Origin: Bacteroidaceae bacterium
Lineage (GTDB): Bacteria; Bacteroidota; Bacteroidia; Bacteroidales; Bacteroidaceae
Direction: 5' to 3'
DNA length: 48,642 bases
Assembly (NCBI GenBank): GCA_017619585.1
Contig: JAFZSA010000030.1
Coordinates: forward strand, 1 to 48,642
Part shown: one piece after another, positions 48,604 through 48,642 of the stretch
Numbering within the stretch: position 1 is the first letter of the stretch
Layout of the letters: every line of letters begins with the position of its first letter
Translations under genes and position numbers: made by a program
Notes under the pieces: model-generated
What the model saw: the letters and a program-made list of their open reading frames with translations, nothing else
Told to the model about the DNA's origin: nothing
Database searches by the model: none

Positions 48604-48642
48604 ATTCATAATTCACAATTCATAGTTCATAATTCATTATTC
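48604..48642. repeat. Heptanucleotide repeat array at the window end
   Basis: Phased heptamers ATTCATA, ATTCACA, ATTCATA, GTTCATA, ATTCATT and a partial sixth. On the minus strand these read TGAATTA, TGAACTA, TGAATTG, TGAATTA. The array continues to the window edge, upstream of the zinc-hook gene promoter. Confidence 0.85.

Overview
The window reads as chromosomal DNA of a Bacteroidales bacterium, most likely Prevotella or a close relative. The evidence is the promoter style (-7 boxes of the form TAnnTTTG, often with TTTG about 19-20 nt upstream), the absence of consistent Shine-Dalgarno sites, lipoproteins with Bacteroidetes-type signals, and typical neighbourhoods: EF-G2 / RprXY / rpsF-rpsR-rplI, folP-cdaA, pta-ackA, fur-like gene-purA, and leuA-leuC-leuD-second leuA-leuB. 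Assignment to genus is inference. No rRNA, tRNA, CRISPR array, prophage or classical insertion sequence was found.

Layout. 1-179 is the tail of a winged-helix protein, followed by about 540 bp of non-coding DNA with an iteron-like array. 0.7-10.6 kb holds nrnA, a DUF4827 lipoprotein, hemW, a GTPase-degenerate EF-G paralogue, a histidine kinase/response regulator pair (RprXY-like), two small envelope genes on the minus strand and the S6-S18-L9 operon. 10.7-12.1 kb (minus) has a Tat-type metallophosphoesterase and a small repeat-containing lipoprotein. 12.4-18.6 kb is a plus-strand operon mtaB-glycosyltransferase-MscS channel-enolase-superfamily enzyme. 18.6-24.2 kb has murF (minus) divergent from folP-cdaA, then pta and ackA. 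24.3-26.8 kb carries two related AraC-type regulators sharing an upstream operator-like motif. 26.8-31.1 kb (minus) has lpxH, a DUF59 gene, radC, a glycosyltransferase, an RsmI-like methylase and a phosphopantetheinyl transferase. 31.2-38.9 kb is the leucine operon and a TPR gene. 39-48.6 kb has fur-purA, an AraC regulator-DPP III-AlkD operon, recQ, and a large coiled-coil zinc-hook protein resembling SbcC without its ATPase heads.

The most unusual content is not in the household genes. Three repeat families run through the window: (i) C/G-rich palindromes with outward ends like AAGACCC, which sit in inverted pairs, carry a DUF559 nuclease gene between leuA and leuC, and supply the first or last codons of several proteins; (ii) runs of heptanucleotides with a TGAA core and three variable bases, found at five loci including inside two coding regions and at two gene starts; (iii) a 32-bp promoter cassette whose whole spacer is conserved in four copies, upstream of the hemW operon, mtaB (twice) and the fur-purA operon.

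Functionally the region combines translation (EF-G2, S6, S18, L9, MtaB, RsmI-like), central metabolism (acetate from acetyl-CoA by Pta-AckA; leucine synthesis; AMP synthesis; folate), cell envelope (MurF, LpxH, glycosyltransferases, MscS, c-di-AMP cyclase) and DNA repair (RecQ, RadC, AlkD-like, SbcC-like). All functional names come from reading sequence motifs by eye; no database search was run.
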